Origin: an uncultured Dorea sp.
Lineage (GTDB): Bacteria; Bacillota; Clostridia; Lachnospirales; Lachnospiraceae
Assembly: GCA_945870325.1 (NCBI GenBank)
Contig: CAMBRQ010000009.1
Coordinates: 1 to 64,000 of the forward strand
DNA length: 64,000 nt
Direction of reading: 5' to 3'
The notes beneath the pieces are model-generated. The model was given only the letters and a program-made list of their open reading frames with translations. It searched no databases and was not told where the DNA came from. The translations under genes and the position numbers were made by a program. This document shows, one piece after another, positions 63,842-64,000 of the stretch; position 1 is the stretch's first letter, and every line of letters begins with the position of its first letter.

Positions 63842-64000
63842 CATCCTGTTTAACACTTATTTTCCCCTGTCCTGAGAACCCCACTATCCGCCTGTGGAAC
63901 CTGCCGCCGGCATTCTCCTCGGGATGCCTGACAACATACAGTACATACTGCCAAAAGTTCCTCTTAGATTCTTTGGCAGCAAAAATTCATAAAATATGCC

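Noticed and set aside
1-64000. tRNA, rRNA, CRISPR arrays, insertion sequences
   Set aside because: Looked for on both strands by eye; no cloverleaf, rRNA core, regularly spaced repeat-spacer array or transposase frame was recognised.

Overview
The window looks like chromosomal DNA of a gut-type anaerobic Firmicute, most likely a Lachnospiraceae (Blautia/Dorea/Mediterraneibacter-like). The reasons are the low-to-moderate GC, the strong AGGAGG ribosome binding sites, the folE-HD-folP-folBK order, the hxlA/hxlB pair in place of an oxidative pentose branch, and many GH3/GH43/GH65/GH78 plant-glycan enzymes. I see no rRNA, tRNA, prophage, transposase or CRISPR array.

Layout. 0.2-4.3 kb: folate operon (folC, folE, HD hydrolase, folP, folBK). 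4.3-10.0 kb: a phosphoesterase, a cytosolic ParB-like/BMP fusion, and a cysK-metY-Rrf2 sulfur operon. 10.1-14.6 kb: GNAT, Fe-S Rrf2 regulator and HD protein, then a CopA copper ATPase whose tail contains a CopZ with its own start signals, driven by a promoter with a palindrome in its spacer. 14.6-23.7 kb: hxlB/hxlA with a divergent DeoR regulator, trmO, nfo, a lone cheY, ptsI and a YxlE-F-G-like ABC cassette. 23.7-32.2 kb: amino-acid-type ABC importer, M20 amidohydrolase, PatB-type C-S lyase, a PucR regulator and a fusion of a 2-hydroxyacyl-CoA dehydratase-like Fe-S domain to a PucR-type helix-turn-helix. I read this as uptake and breakdown of S-conjugated (N-acyl)cysteine. 32.5-38.5 kb: XRE and LysR regulators, two aldo/keto reductases and a flavodoxin lipoprotein. 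38.6-43.5 kb: rhamnose catabolism rhaB-rhaA-rhaD with an AraC regulator. 43.6-63.7 kb: a rhamnoside/glucoside locus (GH3, GH78, two GH65, beta-phosphoglucomutase, MBL hydrolase, GH43 genes, GPH symporter, BglX-type GH3) with an AraC regulator. Three promoters share one spaced motif. One GH65 and one GH43 gene carry internal deletions with frameshifts.

The most unusual content is non-coding. Three complete copies and one edge-truncated copy of a ~330-base structured element (SE1-SE4) share short conserved motifs at fixed places (TGGGAATTTRG, RTGTACGG, CCTGAC, GGATTCC, a TTGTR pentaloop, an ATTCR/TTCAG internal loop), while their long stems have unrelated sequences that still pair. The three complete copies begin at, or within one base of, the stop codon of a gene on the same strand. 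A separate family of five GGGGACGGGGG hairpins also punctuates the window.

All family names rest on reading motifs in translated sequence; no database search was run. Where a start was moved from the longest open frame, the ribosome binding site is the reason.
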